NCBI RefSeq assembly: GCF_039521325.1
Contig: NZ_BAAACD010000001.1
Length of the DNA stretch: 25,297 bases
DNA from: Clostridium_X cadaveris
Lineage (GTDB): Bacteria > Bacillota > Clostridia > Clostridiales > Clostridiaceae
Reading direction: 5' to 3' (one strand)
In this document: positions 24,189 to 25,297 of the stretch, one piece after another
Numbering within the stretch: the first letter of the stretch is position 1
Layout: each line of letters starts with the position of its first letter
Made by a program: the position numbers and the translations under genes
Notes under the pieces: generated by a model
The model's database searches: none
Seen by the model: only the letters and a program-made list of their open reading frames with translations
What the model was told of the DNA's origin: nothing

Positions 24189-25088
24189 CTATAAGTTAGC
24201 TATTTTGTAATGCTCCCTTTTATTATAACGCCATAAAATTACTTCACGCTCTTCTATAAATCCCATGGATTTATAGAGATTTAGTGCTACAGTATTATCT
24301 TTATGAGTTTTGATCTTTATTGATTCAAACCCAAGTTCTTTACTTTTGAGTAAAAGATTATCTATTAGAAATTTACTATATCCATTTCCTCTATACTCTT
24401 CTAATATACCTACATTTACTATTATACCACTTTCATTATCTTCAATTATTTGTCCATAACCTATATACTTTTCATCTTTCTTTACAAAGATACTAGCTTC
24501 AGGTATATAATAGTCCTGTTCTTCTTCCATATATATGTCTTTTAAAGTTAGAGGAGTTCTATTTTCATTATGAAATACACTATTTTGTATATTGCATCTA
24601 ATTTCTTCATGGGTATTTTCTTTAAAACTCTCGGTTTTAAGAGTACTATCATAATTCATAGATGAATACTTATCTAAATCATATATTAATTCTATAGACT
24701 CATCATAAGGTTTAAAGTCTAGAGAGTTTAAAAATTCCTTCAATATATTTTTGCCATCACTTGAACATACTATAGTATCTATTTCATTTTTTAAAAGAAA
24801 TAGATCAAAGTCAGTTTTCTTGAAGCTATTTATAAAATCATCATTTAAATAAAATGACTTTATGTAAAATGTTCCATTTTCAATACTATCATACCATATA
24901 TATCCGCTTAAAATATCATCTTTAAATATAAACCGTACATCCCTTTTAAATACAAACTTTTCTATAAAGTTTAAAGAGTCATATATATAGAAAAAATCTT
25001 GATTTAATATATTAAAACTATTGGATTTAGAACTTAATTCTCTTAAAATTGATATTTGATTTCTTTTGACTTTTTTTAACTTAATCAT
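24189..25088 (-). CDS. GNAT-family N-acetyltransferase with an extra N-terminal half
   Basis: Probable acetyl-CoA-dependent acetyltransferase; substrate unknown. The 299-residue protein is twice the size of a single GNAT domain. The C-terminal half (about 165-299) has the acetyl-CoA motif VGILEEYRGNGYSKFLIDNLL and the NTVALNLYKSMGFIEER motif typical of active GNATs. The N-terminal half has weak GNAT-like strands (SGYIWYDS, LDFKPYDESIELIYDLDK) but no R/Q-x-x-G-x-G/A loop, so it may be a degenerate second GNAT domain. The ATG at 25088 is preferred because GGGG is 5-9 nt upstream; an in-frame ATG at 25100 lacks any Shine-Dalgarno. It is very AT-rich and stands alone. Confidence 0.8.
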   Translation of the reverse strand: MIKLKKVKRNQISILRELSSKSNSFNILNQDFFYIYDSLNFIEKFVFKRDVRFIFKDDILSGYIWYDSIENGTFYIKSFYLNDDFINSFKKTDFDLFLLKNEIDTIVCSSDGKNILKEFLNSLDFKPYDESIELIYDLDKYSSMNYDSTLKTESFKENTHEEIRCNIQNSVFHNENRTPLTLKDIYMEEEQDYYIPEASIFVKKDEKYIGYGQIIEDNESGIIVNVGILEEYRGNGYSKFLIDNLLLKSKELGFESIKIKTHKDNTVALNLYKSMGFIEEREVILWRYNKREHYKIANL

Positions 25089-25106
25089 AATATACCCCAT
25101 GAAATA

Positions 25107-25137
25107 TTTATAAAATAAATAAATTTTAAAGTGACAA
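25107..25137 (-). promoter_or_regulatory. possible promoter of the GNAT gene
   Basis: On the - strand TTGTCA (25137-25132), 19 nt, TATAAA (25112-25107). The spacing is long, and transcription would start almost at the GTG/ATG region, so this is weak. Confidence 0.3.
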
Positions 25138-25173
25138 TATAAATATACTGTTGATTAATTAAATTATTACAAA

Positions 25174-25214
25174 ATAATATACGTGTATAAAGTAAATTAT
25201 AACACGTATATTAT
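25174..25214. repeat. 13-bp inverted repeat near the right edge
   Basis: ATAATATACGTGT (25174-25186) and ACACGTATATTAT (25202-25214), perfect arms with a 15-nt AT-rich spacer. There is no T tract on either side; it may be an operator or a hairpin belonging to a gene beyond the window. Confidence 0.6.
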
Positions 25215-25279
25215 GAAATAAATTATTCTGAGAATGTGCATCGATTTGTGTAAATTAGATATTAAATCTTTTATATAAC

Positions 25280-25297
25280 TGGAAATTTTCATTTCCA
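25280..25297. repeat. hairpin cut by the right edge
   Basis: TGGAAAT / ATTTCCA with loop TTTC ends exactly at the last base, so its true length and any T tract are out of view. It may be a terminator of a gene to the right. Confidence 0.35.

Noticed and set aside
1..25297. CRISPR arrays, tRNA/rRNA genes, insertion sequences or prophage
   Set aside because: No regularly spaced direct repeats, no tRNA or rRNA signature, and no transposase or phage gene were seen. The lone tyrosine recombinase has no phage or integron context.

Overview
The window looks like core chromosome from a low-GC, endospore-forming Firmicute, most likely a Clostridium or close relative. The DNA is very AT-rich and codon use is dominated by AGA and ATA. 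Shine-Dalgarno sites are strong (AGGAGG/GGAGGTG). SpoVS, a stand-alone HPr with His15 and Ser46, RNase Y, and a MutL carrying the endonuclease motif all fit this. I see no prophage, insertion sequence, CRISPR array, tRNA or rRNA.

Left part (1-11.6 kb, almost all on the + strand): ftsK/spoIIIE (DNA translocase), rimO overlapping pgsA, recA with its own sigma-A promoter and a LexA box, rny (RNase Y), spoVS behind a good sigma-H-like promoter, ptsH (HPr), a small DUF378 membrane protein on the - strand, and purB. A 533-bp gene-free gap follows. It contains a 40-bp hairpin with perfect 18-bp arms and precedes a XerC/D-type tyrosine recombinase.

Middle (11.7-13.8 kb): a broken - strand gene with an HExxH motif, split by a frameshift and probably missing an internal segment; then a small Cys-rich protein transcribed divergently from lexA. 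The two promoters lie back to back around a LexA box and a 9-bp inverted repeat.

Right part (13.8-22.4 kb, - strand): miaB, mutS, mutL, miaA, hfq and a PLP enzyme of the 'aluminium resistance'/methionine gamma-lyase-like family, in transcription order. A hairpin terminator sits between miaB and mutS, and another follows hfq. Beyond miaB, on the + strand, are an unannotated 56-codon small gene and a class I aminotransferase. A two-domain GNAT acetyltransferase on the - strand ends the window.

Functionally the region is rich in genome maintenance (FtsK, RecA, LexA, MutS, MutL, a Xer-type recombinase), RNA metabolism (RNase Y, Hfq) and translation fine-tuning (MiaA and MiaB act in turn on tRNA A37; RimO is the MiaB paralogue that modifies ribosomal protein S12). 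I found no clearly undescribed multi-gene system. The most interesting leftovers are the 40-bp palindrome, the lexA/Cys-rich divergent control region, the decayed HExxH gene, the small ORF before the aminotransferase, and the terminator plus palindrome between miaB and mutS.
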